Assembly (NCBI GenBank): GCA_029261035.1
Contig: JAJDCD010000023.1
Span: forward strand, 310,001-374,000
DNA: 64,000 nucleotides
Origin: Candidatus Omnitrophota bacterium
Lineage (GTDB): Bacteria > Omnitrophota > Omnitrophia > Omnitrophales > JACROU01
Reading direction: 5' to 3'
The notes beneath the pieces were generated by a model that was given only the letters and a program-made list of their open reading frames with translations, was not told the DNA's origin and did not search any database. Position numbers and translations under genes: made by a program. Of this stretch, positions 15,786 to 24,590 are shown one piece after another. Numbering within the stretch: position 1 is the first letter of the stretch; every line of letters starts with the position of its first letter.

Positions 15786-16589
15786 CTACTCATTGGTGAT
15801 TGTTTCTATTTCGACGCCATCGGGTATTTTATATTCAAAGAGTTCGGGTTTGAGTGAGCTGTTTATTTTGTATTTTTTCATTTCCCAATAAAGACTGGTT
15901 CTTGGGTTGGTTCGAATTATTTGAGTTTCTTTTGGAAGGAAGACACTTCCTTCTTGAACGTAGTTGCTGCGATGAATTTCAAGTTCTTTAATGCCTAAAT
16001 TGTTGTAATAAATTTCTCGTTCGATGTTTAGAAAATAGCGCTCTACCCAGATTTGTCTTTCCATGAATTTATCTATACCCTTTTTTCTAAATACGGTAAT
16101 GATGTAATGCTCTGGTTCGGTTTGAAACTCGATGATGTAGTCCGATGTTTGAGGGATGGGTTGAGCTTCTATTGCTTTAATGAGGTCGTCAGGACGTAAG
16201 CCTAAAGTGAATTCTTCAATTTTATTTAATTTGTTTATGTTTCCTGTTAACACAATATTTTCTCTTGGGACATGGAGCCAAAATTCTTTGCTGTCTGAAA
16301 CGAGTGTAAAGAAGGTTGGGATGAGAGACTTGTAACCTTTAAGGTAGAGTTTTCCTTCTTTTTCGTAAGCAAGAACCCCTTGGCATTTATTTGTGCCAGC
16401 CATCCCTGGGTCGACATATTCCAAGTCGATGTTTGTTTTTACAGATTTAAGGTTAGCAAAAGAAGTGTTTATTTTAAGAGTTAATTGTTCTAAGGAAGCG
16501 GATTGAATAGGAGCTTTGGTCGGTGTTGTTGCGCAACTAGAGCAAAGAAATAAAACAGTTAAGATGTAAGACAAATATTTGGTTTTCAC
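15786..16589 (-). CDS. Lipoprotein with LolA/LolB-like fold, unknown role
   Basis: This 267-residue protein begins with a lipoprotein signal (FLCSSCA; likely lipidated C19, with a slightly atypical -3 residue). The mature part has repeated beta strands with the pattern GVLAYEKEGKLYLKG...FFTLVSDSKEFWLHVPRENIV. A later strand group contains ILSN-free charged strands and ends ELFEYKIPDGVEIE. The neighbour LolA protein ends very similarly (IFEYTVPEGFDE), so the two share the outer-membrane lipoprotein-sorting fold. It may be a LolB-like acceptor or a DUF4292-type lipoprotein. The gene sits next to lolA on the same strand, but a repeat separates them. Confidence 0.65.
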   Translation of the reverse strand: MKTKYLSYILTVLFLCSSCATTPTKAPIQSASLEQLTLKINTSFANLKSVKTNIDLEYVDPGMAGTNKCQGVLAYEKEGKLYLKGYKSLIPTFFTLVSDSKEFWLHVPRENIVLTGNINKLNKIEEFTLGLRPDDLIKAIEAQPIPQTSDYIIEFQTEPEHYIITVFRKKGIDKFMERQIWVERYFLNIEREIYYNNLGIKELEIHRSNYVQEGSVFLPKETQIIRTNPRTSLYWEMKKYKINSSLKPELFEYKIPDGVEIETITNE

Positions 16590-16659
16590 AAAGACGCTCC
16601 TTTAAGAAAGCAAAGATAACAGAAGATGGGGGTGAAGAGCAAGGGAATAAATCCTTTGT

Positions 16660-16850
16660 CTACTAGCGGATAGCGTAGAGCGTTTAGGGTATAGGAAAAA
16701 CTTCTTTTGTCTGAGATTGTCACGGCTCATATATCTTTGCCTCACAATGACAATGTTGAGGGGTTGTCATTCCCGACTGGGTTGATTGTCATCCTAGAGC
16801 GAAGCGAAGGATCTGTTTGTACTATATAAAGGGGATCTATAATGACAGGG
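16660..16850. repeat. Fragments of several dispersed repeats
   Basis: The gap upstream of the lipoprotein holds an AGCGGATAGCGTAGAGCG run (16665). It also has a half copy of the GCAATCTC/CTCGCAATGAC family at 16708-16751 and GTCATTCCCGAC and GTCATCCTAGAGCGAAGCG pieces at 16765-16815. No gene is seen. Confidence 0.5.
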
Positions 16851-16854
16851 GCTG

Positions 16855-17445
16855 CTAGGCTTCACGCGTGAGTTCAGATTTTGCGTAGAGAATGCGTTGA
16901 ATGGCTGTGAAGTTAGAGAGTATAGCGATGGTCCAAAGAGCAAAAATCATAATGACAGGGAAAAGAGCAGCGATACCTAGAATAACAAGGCGTTCTCCGC
17001 GTTCCATAAAGCCTGCTTTGCATTCCACACCTAAGGCTTCCATTCGGGCGCGGCTGTAACTGGTAACGCTGCTTCCTATTAGAACTAAAATACAGACAAA
17101 TACGGCGCTTATATTGTCCATTTGAACATAATGAAAAAGAACCCCTCCGAAGATAAAAAAGTCAGCGAACCGGTCCATGGTTGAGTCAAAAAAAGCTCCA
17201 AATTTAGAACCTAGATTACAAGTCCGAGAAAGAGAACCGTCCAGCAAATCTAAAAAACCAGAGATAAGTCCGAGCATGCAGGCCAAGAACCAATTGTGGT
17301 AGATTCCAATAGTGATCCCAGTGAGCAAACTGAAAAAAACTCCGAGTAAAGTTAAGTGGTCTGGTTTCACGTTGAAAGAGTTTAGTTTATGAGAAGCTGC
17401 TTCCAAGCTTTTTTTTAGATGAGGGTAAACGTGTTTTCTGAGCAT
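16855..17445 (-). CDS. CDP-alcohol phosphatidyltransferase (PIP/archaetidylinositol-phosphate synthase-like)
   Basis: This is an integral membrane enzyme of 196 residues with about five or six helices. The family motif is seen as D66-x2-D69-G70-x3-R74-x8-G83-x3-D87-x3-D91 in FLDLLDGSLSRTCNLGSKFG and following residues; the usual Ala before Arg is Ser73. The later segment SRARMEALGVECKAGFMERG is characteristic of the inositol-phosphate-using branch rather than the plain PgsA branch. The reaction would be CDP-diacylglycerol plus a polyol phosphate giving a phospholipid headgroup. The exact alcohol is not provable here. It stands alone, divergent from the tRNA-binding gene. Confidence 0.82.
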   Translation of the reverse strand: MLRKHVYPHLKKSLEAASHKLNSFNVKPDHLTLLGVFFSLLTGITIGIYHNWFLACMLGLISGFLDLLDGSLSRTCNLGSKFGAFFDSTMDRFADFFIFGGVLFHYVQMDNISAVFVCILVLIGSSVTSYSRARMEALGVECKAGFMERGERLVILGIAALFPVIMIFALWTIAILSNFTAIQRILYAKSELTREA

Positions 17446-17506
17446 TTGGGTCCTTTTTAAGCCTTGCTTTTAGAGATAAGTTCTTTGATAATAACGGCAC
17501 GCAGGT

Positions 17507-17657
17507 GGCTGTCACTTTAGTGACTGTCACCGTTTATTTAAGTATTTTAATGGGTACAGCCTTTCCTTTGTCTAGGAGACACGCACTTTTGTCACAATTG
17601 CTGCCCGCCAACAAGGCGGCGGACAAGCGTAATGGTTCCAAAAGTCCACGTCCCCGG
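17507..17657. repeat. TGACTGTCAC mini-hairpin plus GGGGACACGCAC repeat, copy c2
   Basis: GTCACTTTAGTGACTGTCACC at the left is an inverted TGACTGTCAC unit. At 17546-17657 a second copy of the c repeat follows: GGGTACAGCCTTTCCTTTG, AGGAGACACGCACTTTTG and the mirrored CAAAAGTCCACGTCCCC. A GCCCGCCAACAAGGCGGCGG loop is inserted in it. Confidence 0.7.
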
Positions 17658-17700
17658 TTTTGCTCTTCATTAAAGCTTTTATTTAAAAAAAGGAAATAAT

Positions 17701-18027
17701 ATGGAAACAGTTACGATTAATGATTTTGCAAAGTTGGATATTCGCATTGCTGAAATCACAGCAGCGGAGGAACATCCAAATGCAGATAAACTTATTTTGT
17801 TGAAGTTGAAAGTTGGGGAAGAGGAAAAGCAGATCGTTGCAGGTATTAAAAAGTTTTATTCTTTTGATGAGTTGGTTGGAAAGAAGATTACGATTATTAA
17901 TAACTTGGAGCCTGTGGAACTTCGAGGTGAGCGTTCTGAGGGGATGCTTTTAGCTGCAAGTGATGATGATGGACTTACGCTTGTTACTCCCGAAAAAGAC
18001 ATTTCATGTGGGGCGAGAGTTAAGTAA
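17701..18027 (+). CDS. tRNA-binding OB-fold protein (MetRS beta/CsaA-like)
   Basis: This 108-residue protein consists only of the tRNA-binding OB domain found at the C-terminus of many methionyl-tRNA synthetases and in CsaA and Arc1p. Visible blocks are INDFAKLDIRIAEITAAEEH, NADKLILLKLKVG, KQIVAGIKKFY, LEPVELRGERSEGMLLAA and a final CGARVK. A stand-alone copy can serve as a beta subunit for a short MetRS or as a CsaA-type chaperone. It is closer to the MetRS beta form by the NADKL and GERSEGMLLA segments. AAAGGAAAT precedes the ATG. It is not in an operon with a synthetase here. Confidence 0.88.
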   Translation: METVTINDFAKLDIRIAEITAAEEHPNADKLILLKLKVGEEEKQIVAGIKKFYSFDELVGKKITIINNLEPVELRGERSEGMLLAASDDDGLTLVTPEKDISCGARVK

Positions 18028-18030
18028 CTA

Positions 18031-18075
18031 GTGACAGTCACCATGGTCTGCGACGCGCAGCCTGTTGACAGTCAC
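18031..18075. repeat. Stand-alone GTGACAGTCAC hairpin
   Basis: GTGACAGTCACC and TTGACAGTCAC flank a GGTCTGCGACGCGCAGCC loop region. The same unit, in the opposite orientation, forms the inner part of composite hairpin copy 7 (50227-50277). It lies between the ends of two convergent genes and touches the stop codon of the TPR gene. Confidence 0.65.
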
Positions 18076-20516
18076 TAATTCCTGCCTTGTTGTTCTTCGG
18101 AGATGTTTCCAATACCAAAACTTCTAAGGCTGAGACTTTGATTAGGATCCATTGGATTGATGTTTCTTTGGCTTGCCCCTGTGCTGATTGAGGCTTTTTG
18201 ATTTTCCTCTAACTTTCTTAAATTTGCGGCCGCATTTTTGTGTGTTGGCTTTGCTCTTAAAGCAGATCTAAAGGCGTCTTTGGCTTGAGTGTCTTTTCCG
18301 GTTTTAGCATAGAGAGATCCGAGGTTGTTGAAGGCGTCTGCGTACTGCGGATTAATTTCTGTGGCTTTAATAAGCTGTTCTATGGCGGCATTTGTTTGTT
18401 CTTGCTTTTCTAAAGCCAGCGCAAGATTAAAGTAAGCCTCTGCATAATTAGCATCCTTTTCAATAGCCAACCGGTATTGCTCTTCCGCCTTCTTGTTTTT
18501 ACCTTCTCCAATATAAAGGAGTCCCAAGTTGTTGTAAGCTTTTGGATACTGAGCATCAATTTCTATTGCTTTGTTAAAGTGTTCAATAGCCAAATCTAGT
18601 TTTTTCTCTGAAACATAAACAATTGCAATATCATTATAAATAGCAGGATTTTCTGGGGCGAGTGTAATAGCTTTTGAAAAATTGTTATGGGCTTCTTCAA
18701 AATTCCCTATTTTGAAATCAACTTGACCTAAACCGTAATAAGCTTCTGAATAATTAGGATTCACTTCCAGAGCTTTTAAATATAACTGTTTTGCTTTAGT
18801 CATATCTCCAAACTCGTAATACATTTTTCCGAGGTTGTGATAACCGATCGCATAATTTGGGTTAAGCTCAAGGGATTTTTCCATGTAAGCCATTGCTTCC
18901 GTTTTTCTTCCCATATCATTATATATAACACCCAACAAGTTATAAGCAGCTTGAAAATTAGGGTCAATCTGAAGGGCCATTTTCAATTCTTGGATAGCCT
19001 TTTCGAACTTACCTTGTTTTTTAAGTAAGGTCGCCAAGTTATAATGAACTTGTTCGTTATCAACGCGGAGGTCTTTGGATTTTTCGTACAGAGCTTCTGC
19101 TTTTTCCATTTCTCCACGATCCACATACATATTTGCTAGGTTGTTGTAAGCATTGGCGTGATTGGGGTCTAGTTCCAAAGTTTTTTCATATTGTCTTATG
19201 GCTTTATCGTCCAACCCTTTTTCTTGGTAGATGACGCCCATATTATTGTTTGCCTCTATGGCTCTTGGGTATTTACTTAAGACATCGTTGTAAAGGATTT
19301 CACTGTTTTTCCAAACAAGTGTACGTTCGTAAGCGGCATAAGAAAGTCCGGATGTAATCATTAGAACAAAAAATGTAAAGATACCTTTTTTCAACATGGG
19401 CGATAGAATAAGTCGAGAGTTGAGATAGACAAAAAATAAACAAAACAAATAAATAATTCCTACGGAAGGTAAATACATATAACGATCTGCAGCAACAACA
19501 ACAGTTGAGGAGGTTGTCACAGCAAGCGTTGGAGCCAATGTGACAAGAAATAAAGTGATTCCAAAATAGATTTCTCTCGTTTTATCTAAAGAAAGAAGCG
19601 TCAAGAGAATCAGGACAGAAAACAAGGCGAGAGGAATAGAGTATGCAGCATCGAGTAAGCGAATCGTTTCTGGAAAAGGGTACATGGCGGACAAGTTTAA
19701 AGGGACAAAGAGTTTTTCCAAATAAAAAATAATAGATTGAACTCCAACTAAAATACGATCCAAGTTCGAAAGAGCACTCATATAAGCTTCTTCCTGAAGC
19801 GAAAGAGCAATGAAACCAAAAACAAGGCTTAAAGCAAAAAATGGAAGCTTTTCAATTAAGTATTTTTCTCTATAGGGTTTTGGAAATTTAAAATCGATGA
19901 GAAACAGAATGAGAGGGAGTGTCACGGACATGGGTTTTGATAGAAGAGCTAAAATAAACAGAACAAGACACAATATATATTGTTTAGCCGACCGAGAGTT
20001 TCGGTAATAGATGTAACTAATCAATGCTCCAAAATAAAATAGGGTTGAGAGAACATCTCTTCTCTCCGTTACCCAAACGACAGATTCTACGTGTAAAGGG
20101 TGAACGGCAAAGATCAGCGCGGCAAAAAATGAAACCCATTTCTTCTGGCATAAGAGGTAAACCACCCACATTAAAAGAAGACAATTCAGCATGTGAAGAA
20201 TGAGATTGTTTAAATGATAGAGATACGGATCTAGCTCTACGAAAAAATATTCGAATTGATAAGTCAACAATGAAAGGGGGATGTAAATCAACTGTCCCTT
20301 AGGAGTGAATATTTCTTTGATATTTTCCCATGCGAGTGAGGTAATCACCGGGTTTTCGTATACGAATTTGTCATCATCCCAGCTGACAAATTCATTACTG
20401 AGAGAAGGTGCGTAAAGACAAGCAGTTAGTGCAATTATTATAAGACAAAAGAGAAAAATCCATTTTTTGGAAAATGAAGGTGTTATGGGTGCTAGCTTCT
20501 CTTTTTTTCGGCTCAT
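18075..20516 (-). CDS. TMTC-like membrane protein with TPR tail (GT-C/DUF1736 type)
   Basis: This 813-residue protein has two parts. The N-terminal half (about 18-395) has around ten membrane helices. An early acidic motif SWDDDK (D47-D49) in the first extracytoplasmic loop and the block FAVHPLHVESVVWVTERRD are typical of TMTC/protein O-mannosyltransferase-like GT-C proteins. The C-terminal half (about 405-760) holds ten clear TPR units, for example AYNNLANMYVDRGEMEKAEA and AYNNLGLLYIGEGKNKKAEE. A low-complexity tail follows. By family it may glycosylate exported proteins from a polyprenyl-phosphate sugar, with the TPRs recruiting substrates. That reaction is not proven for bacterial members. 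It is a single gene ending against the tRNA-binding gene. Confidence 0.82.
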   Translation of the reverse strand: MSRKKEKLAPITPSFSKKWIFLFCLIIIALTACLYAPSLSNEFVSWDDDKFVYENPVITSLAWENIKEIFTPKGQLIYIPLSLLTYQFEYFFVELDPYLYHLNNLILHMLNCLLLMWVVYLLCQKKWVSFFAALIFAVHPLHVESVVWVTERRDVLSTLFYFGALISYIYYRNSRSAKQYILCLVLFILALLSKPMSVTLPLILFLIDFKFPKPYREKYLIEKLPFFALSLVFGFIALSLQEEAYMSALSNLDRILVGVQSIIFYLEKLFVPLNLSAMYPFPETIRLLDAAYSIPLALFSVLILLTLLSLDKTREIYFGITLFLVTLAPTLAVTTSSTVVVAADRYMYLPSVGIIYLFCLFFVYLNSRLILSPMLKKGIFTFFVLMITSGLSYAAYERTLVWKNSEILYNDVLSKYPRAIEANNNMGVIYQEKGLDDKAIRQYEKTLELDPNHANAYNNLANMYVDRGEMEKAEALYEKSKDLRVDNEQVHYNLATLLKKQGKFEKAIQELKMALQIDPNFQAAYNLLGVIYNDMGRKTEAMAYMEKSLELNPNYAIGYHNLGKMYYEFGDMTKAKQLYLKALEVNPNYSEAYYGLGQVDFKIGNFEEAHNNFSKAITLAPENPAIYNDIAIVYVSEKKLDLAIEHFNKAIEIDAQYPKAYNNLGLLYIGEGKNKKAEEQYRLAIEKDANYAEAYFNLALALEKQEQTNAAIEQLIKATEINPQYADAFNNLGSLYAKTGKDTQAKDAFRSALRAKPTHKNAAANLRKLEENQKASISTGASQRNINPMDPNQSLSLRSFGIGNISEEQQGRN

Positions 20517-20564
20517 TTGACAAGGGCTCCTTTACCCTGTAAATAGAAATAAATTAAAATAGTT

Positions 20565-20679
20565 TGTCATTGCGAGGCATTTGATAATTGAGCCGTGGCA
20601 ATCTAGAATACTGTAATTACAAGAATACACCCTTTGTCTGAGATTGCTGCGGCTCTTTATGTTTACGCCTCGCAATGAC
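20565..20679. repeat. GTCATTGCGAGG/CGTGGCAATCT palindromic repeat, copy b2
   Basis: GTCATTGCGAGGC and GAGCCGTGGCAATCT are mirrored by GAGATTGCTGCGGCTC and GCCTCGCAATGAC. It lies in the 488-base gap between the divergent TPR and DUF1015 genes. Confidence 0.8.
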
Positions 20680-20803
20680 GGATGCGGGGTTGGTCACTCC
20701 ATGTACTAGATAAAGCATGTACTAGTTTTCGTCTCTTTTGGGAGGGGGCTTAAGAGTGTTCCTAATTATATAGCTGTTAGGCCGCTTTTATGAGAGTCGG
20801 AGA

Positions 20804-20853
20804 GTTATGTGCCAGGCCTGCCATTGAGGGGCCTGGCACATCGGGTACATAAC
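20804..20853. repeat. GTGTGCCAGGCC/GGCCTGGCACAC palindromic repeat, copy d1
   Basis: GTTATGTGCCAGGCCTG and GGGGCCTGGCACATCGGGT form a tight hairpin, ending in the mirrored ACATAAC. Copies are at 30255, 51082 and 61299. The remaining bases of this gap (20854-21004) carry no gene, only the leader of the DUF1015 gene. Confidence 0.75.
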
Positions 20854-21004
20854 TAAGATGAACAGGTTAAAAGGGTATCGTTTGAATATAACTATTATTA
20901 AGCAATATAACGCTGGGATGTTGTCCTTCGACCCCTTTCTGTGTTAACATAAGCGTTCTTTAATCCGCATTGTTTAACCCTTTAAACCTATTAGAGAAGG
21001 ATTT

Positions 21005-22303
21005 ATGGCTACAATACGTTCATTTCAAGGGCTTAGATATAATCCCAAAAGAGTAAAAATTGGTTTGGTAACAGCGCCTCCTTATGATGTAATTTCTCCT
21101 AAGGAACAGCAGGCTTTTTATGATTTAGACGAGAGAAATGTTGTCCGTCTTATTTTGGGGCAAGAGTTTCCTTTAGATGATTCTTCGCATAATCGCTATA
21201 CCCGATCTCGAGAATTCTTAGAAAGTTGGCAAAAGGAAAAGGTTCTTATTCAAGAAAAGGAACCTGCAATCTATGTGTATCAACAAGAATTTGCTCACCC
21301 TGAAACAAAAAAGAAGATCAAGCGCCTTTCATTTTTGTGTGCTTTAAAAGTAGAAGAGTTTGGGAAAGGGAAAGTTTATCCTCATGAGGCAACTCTTAAA
21401 GGCCCAAAAGCAGATCGCTTGAAACTGATATCAACGACTCGAGCTAATTTGTCTGCAGTGTATGGGTTGTATAACGACAATAAAAACGCAGTTCGAAAAA
21501 ACTTATTACCTGTAACTAAGAAAAAAGCTTTGTTTGCGTTTAAAGATAAACAAAATGTTTCTCACAAAGTGTGGCCTGTTACAGATAAAAACAAAATCCA
21601 AAAAATAACCAAACTATTTAAAACTAAAGATATTTTTATTGCGGATGGGCATCATCGTTATGAAACGGCATTTAATTATTCGCGCTCTTTAAAGAAGGGT
21701 TCCGTAAGCCCAAATGAGAAAGATAATGCAGGACACATTCTAATAGCGATGTCTGCTTTTGAAGATCCGGGTTTAGCGATGTTTCCAACGCATCGTTTAT
21801 TGATGAACTCCCCAAAGTTTGATTTGGACAAAGTGATTAAAAAACTGAGTCAAGTTTTTGAGATCGAGGCATACGACATAAATAAACTTGAGAAAAGACT
21901 CAATAAGGTTTCTAAAAAAGAGCAGTGTCTTGGTATTTATTCTGAAGGGGAAGCTTATTTAATAAAAATCTCAAATACGCAGTTATTCAAGAAGAAAGCG
22001 CCTAAAGGAAAATCAAAAGAATGGCAAAAACTTTCCGCCAGCGTTGCTTCTGAATTGGTGATTAAACCTATTTTTAAGATTAATGAAAAAAATAAAGAAA
22101 AGCATTTGGTCTACACCCACTTTTTCCAAGAGTCCGTAGATCTTGTGGATAGCGGAGATGCGCAATGCGCTGTAATTTTACCTCCAACTTCTATTGAAGA
22201 AATGAAGAAGATTTGTAAACTTAAACAACGTATGCCGCAGAAATCAACCTACTTTTATCCAAAACTAGCCAGCGGTGTTGTTTTCCATAAACACGAAGCG
22301 TAA
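21005..22303 (+). CDS. DUF1015 family protein
   Basis: This 432-residue cytosolic protein belongs to DUF1015. The opening FQGLRYNPK...TAPPYDVISPKEQ and the central IADGHHRYETAFNY block are family hallmarks. VYPHEATLKGPKADRL is another conserved stretch. Members are often near serine or polyamine genes and have been called phosphatase-like, but no reaction is established that I can state. Length agrees with the family (about 400-430 aa). AGAAGGATTT precedes the ATG, giving a good ribosome site. The gene stands before hflK with a 127-base gap containing repeat pieces. Confidence 0.88.
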   Translation: MATIRSFQGLRYNPKRVKIGLVTAPPYDVISPKEQQAFYDLDERNVVRLILGQEFPLDDSSHNRYTRSREFLESWQKEKVLIQEKEPAIYVYQQEFAHPETKKKIKRLSFLCALKVEEFGKGKVYPHEATLKGPKADRLKLISTTRANLSAVYGLYNDNKNAVRKNLLPVTKKKALFAFKDKQNVSHKVWPVTDKNKIQKITKLFKTKDIFIADGHHRYETAFNYSRSLKKGSVSPNEKDNAGHILIAMSAFEDPGLAMFPTHRLLMNSPKFDLDKVIKKLSQVFEIEAYDINKLEKRLNKVSKKEQCLGIYSEGEAYLIKISNTQLFKKKAPKGKSKEWQKLSASVASELVIKPIFKINEKNKEKHLVYTHFFQESVDLVDSGDAQCAVILPPTSIEEMKKICKLKQRMPQKSTYFYPKLASGVVFHKHEA

Positions 22304-22336
22304 GAGTGGCTAATAGCTTTTAGTAAGAAATTCTAA

Positions 22337-22410
22337 GTTGTCATTCTCGAAATCTTTTTTCGGGGATGAGAGAAAAACCAAAGATTGTCATTTTGAAACA
22401 AATGACAAAG
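22337..22410. repeat. Partial GTCATTCTCGAAATC-type repeat
   Basis: GTCATTCTCGAAATC and TTTCGGGGATGAG form an imperfect stem, and a second GTCATTTTG/CAAATGAC pair follows. It precedes the ribosome site of hflK. Confidence 0.5.
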
Positions 22411-22430
22411 ACTTAACAAAGGAGTTCATT

Positions 22431-23480
22431 ATGGCCGATATTAATATTCCGAATTCGGATGATTTCAAAATGCCACAAATGCCTAATTTAAAAGGTTGGT
22501 TGGTGCCCGTTATTTTGGTGTTTGCATTATTTTCTGTGGGTAGCACAGCTTTTTATACCGTGAATCCGGACTCTGTTGGAGTTACGTTGCGTTTTGGTGA
22601 ATACGTTCGAACAACACAGCCGGGCCTTCATTGGAAGATTCCCTTTGGGATTGAAACCGTAGAGAAAGTGCGAGTAACACACGTTTTTAAAGAGGAATTT
22701 GGTTTTAGAACCGTTCGCACTGGAGTTAGAACAGCCTACGCTGGAGATCAAGGGGGGTATTCGACACGCCAGAATACAGGCAATATGGGATTTCCTCGAG
22801 GTTCTTTCTTGGCAGAATCTATGATGTTGAGCGGAGATCTGAATATGGCGGTTGTGGAGTTCATTGTTCAGTACCGAATTAAGGATCCTGTAAAATATTT
22901 ATTTAATGTTCGTGATGTGAGCGCTACGATTCGTGCAATGGCCGAAGCGGCAATGCGTTCTGTTGTGGGCGACCGAATTGTAAATGAAGTTTTAACTTCA
23001 GGTCGAGAAGAAATTCGTGTTCAAGCTCAGGTGGAGCTGCAAGAGCTTTTAGATCGTCTGGAAACAGGGATTTTGATTTCTAATGTGGTTCTTCAAGATG
23101 TGAACCCTCCAGATGAAGTAAGACCTTCCTTTAATGAGGTGAATGAAGCAAAACAAGAAAAAGAAAAAACTATTAACCAAGCTCGTCAGGAGTATAACCG
23201 AGTTGTTCCTCGAGCAAAGGGTGAAGCGGAAAAAGTACTTCGCGAAGCTGAAGGTTATGCGTTGGACAGGGTCAATCGAGCTCAAGGGGATGCTGCAAAA
23301 TTTCTTTTAACTTGGGAAGCTTATAATATAGCTCAAGACGTAACACGCCGCAGACTTTTTATTGAAATGATGAACGAGGTCTTGCCGCAGGTGGACCATA
23401 AATTTATCGTTGATGAAGATGAAAAGGGTTTAGTGCCCTTACTTCAGCTAGCGGGTAAATCCTTAGATGGAGGGAAGTAA
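22431..23480 (+). CDS. hflK: SPFH protein HflK
   Basis: This 349-residue membrane protein has one N-terminal helix (about 25-47) and an SPFH/band-7 domain (about 47-230). A coiled-coil region follows, rich in E, K and A (NEAKQEKEKTINQARQEYNR...), with a C-terminal tail. HflK and HflC form a ring complex around the FtsH protease and control membrane-protein turnover. The block VTHVFKEEFGFRTVRTG and the DVNPPDEVRPSFNEV motif are HflK-specific. Start: the frame is open from 22338, but ATG 22431 has AAAGGAG just upstream and begins the family-like N-terminus. hflC follows after only 2 bases, so they form an operon. Confidence 0.93.
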   Translation: MADINIPNSDDFKMPQMPNLKGWLVPVILVFALFSVGSTAFYTVNPDSVGVTLRFGEYVRTTQPGLHWKIPFGIETVEKVRVTHVFKEEFGFRTVRTGVRTAYAGDQGGYSTRQNTGNMGFPRGSFLAESMMLSGDLNMAVVEFIVQYRIKDPVKYLFNVRDVSATIRAMAEAAMRSVVGDRIVNEVLTSGREEIRVQAQVELQELLDRLETGILISNVVLQDVNPPDEVRPSFNEVNEAKQEKEKTINQARQEYNRVVPRAKGEAEKVLREAEGYALDRVNRAQGDAAKFLLTWEAYNIAQDVTRRRLFIEMMNEVLPQVDHKFIVDEDEKGLVPLLQLAGKSLDGGK

Positions 23481-23482
23481 TA

Positions 23483-24427
23483 ATGAAAAATACATGGCTT
23501 GCACCTTTTTTTGCTCTTTTCTTTTTGTTAATCATTCTTGTTGTTAATTCAGCATATATTGTTAATGAGGCACAACAAGTTATTATTACTCAGTTTGGAG
23601 AACCGATTAAAAAACCTATTATAGAACCAGGACTTCATTTTAAAACCCCTTTTATTCAAAATGCTAATATTTTTGATAAAAGGATTCTACAATGGGATGG
23701 TTATCCAAACGAAATTCCAACTAAGGATAAGAAATTTATCTGGCTGGATATCACAGCACGTTGGCAGATTGTCGATCCGCTTGCTTTCTTAAGAACGATG
23801 GGCAATGAAAATAATGCTCAGAGTCGTTTGGACGATATTATTGATGGTATTGCTCGTGACTTTATTACAAGCAATAACTTGATTGAGATTGTGCGTGGGA
23901 CAAATCGAATCTTGGAGATTCCTAGAAAAGAAGAAGATATTAATGCAGATGTTCAGATCGAAGAAATAACAACAGGACGAGATACTATTATGAGAGCTGT
24001 TGTTGATAAAACACGAGAAGCTGTTAAAGATTACGGAATTCAGATTGTTGACGTTCAAATTAAACGTATCAATTATGTGGATCGCGTACGACAAAAAGTA
24101 TTTGAACGAATGATCTCGGAAAGAAAGCGGGCCGCGGAAAAACTTCGTTCTGAAGGACTTGGGGTTAGTGCAGAGATCGAAGGGGAAAAAGGGAAAGAAG
24201 TAAAACGCATTCTTTCAGGAGCCTATAAAGAGGCTCAAACCCTAAAAGGTCAAGCGGATGCAGAGGCAACGAATGTTTATGCAGAAGCTTATAATAAAGG
24301 TCCTGAGTTTTATTCTTTTATGAAGACAATGGAAACCTATCGCAATACCATTGCTACCGGAACTACATTAATTCTTTCCACAGATTCTGATTACATGAAG
24401 TATTTAAAGGACACAGTAAAAAATTAA
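23483..24427 (+). CDS. hflC: SPFH protein HflC
   Basis: This 314-residue partner of HflK has an N-terminal membrane helix (about 6-26) and an SPFH domain. The typical VNEAQQVIITQFGEPIKKP opening is followed by PGLHFKTPF. The C-terminal half has the HflC features RVRQKVFERMISERKRAAE and IEGEKGKEVKRILSGAY, followed by a coiled-coil segment. It acts in the inner membrane with HflK as regulator of FtsH. The ribosome site GGAGGG lies at the end of hflK, showing translational linkage. Length fits the family. ftsH is not in the window. Confidence 0.93.
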   Translation: MKNTWLAPFFALFFLLIILVVNSAYIVNEAQQVIITQFGEPIKKPIIEPGLHFKTPFIQNANIFDKRILQWDGYPNEIPTKDKKFIWLDITARWQIVDPLAFLRTMGNENNAQSRLDDIIDGIARDFITSNNLIEIVRGTNRILEIPRKEEDINADVQIEEITTGRDTIMRAVVDKTREAVKDYGIQIVDVQIKRINYVDRVRQKVFERMISERKRAAEKLRSEGLGVSAEIEGEKGKEVKRILSGAYKEAQTLKGQADAEATNVYAEAYNKGPEFYSFMKTMETYRNTIATGTTLILSTDSDYMKYLKDTVKN

Positions 24428-24470
24428 TTGGCTTTTTTCTTTAAAATCATAGCAATTTAAAATGCAAAAA

Positions 24471-24576
24471 GTCATTGCGAGGCAAAGACAAAATAGCCGT
24501 GGCAATCCCAGAAGTAAGGAGATTTATCTTTTATCTGAGATTGCCACGGCGTATGAGTCGGATGCCTCGAAATGAC
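24471..24576. repeat. GTCATTGCGAGG/CGTGGCAATC palindromic repeat, copy b3
   Basis: GTCATTGCGAGGC and TAGCCGTGGCAATC are mirrored by GAGATTGCCACGGC and GCCTCGAAATGAC. It sits between hflC and pabB. Confidence 0.8.
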
Positions 24577-24590
24577 AAACTCTTTTCATC

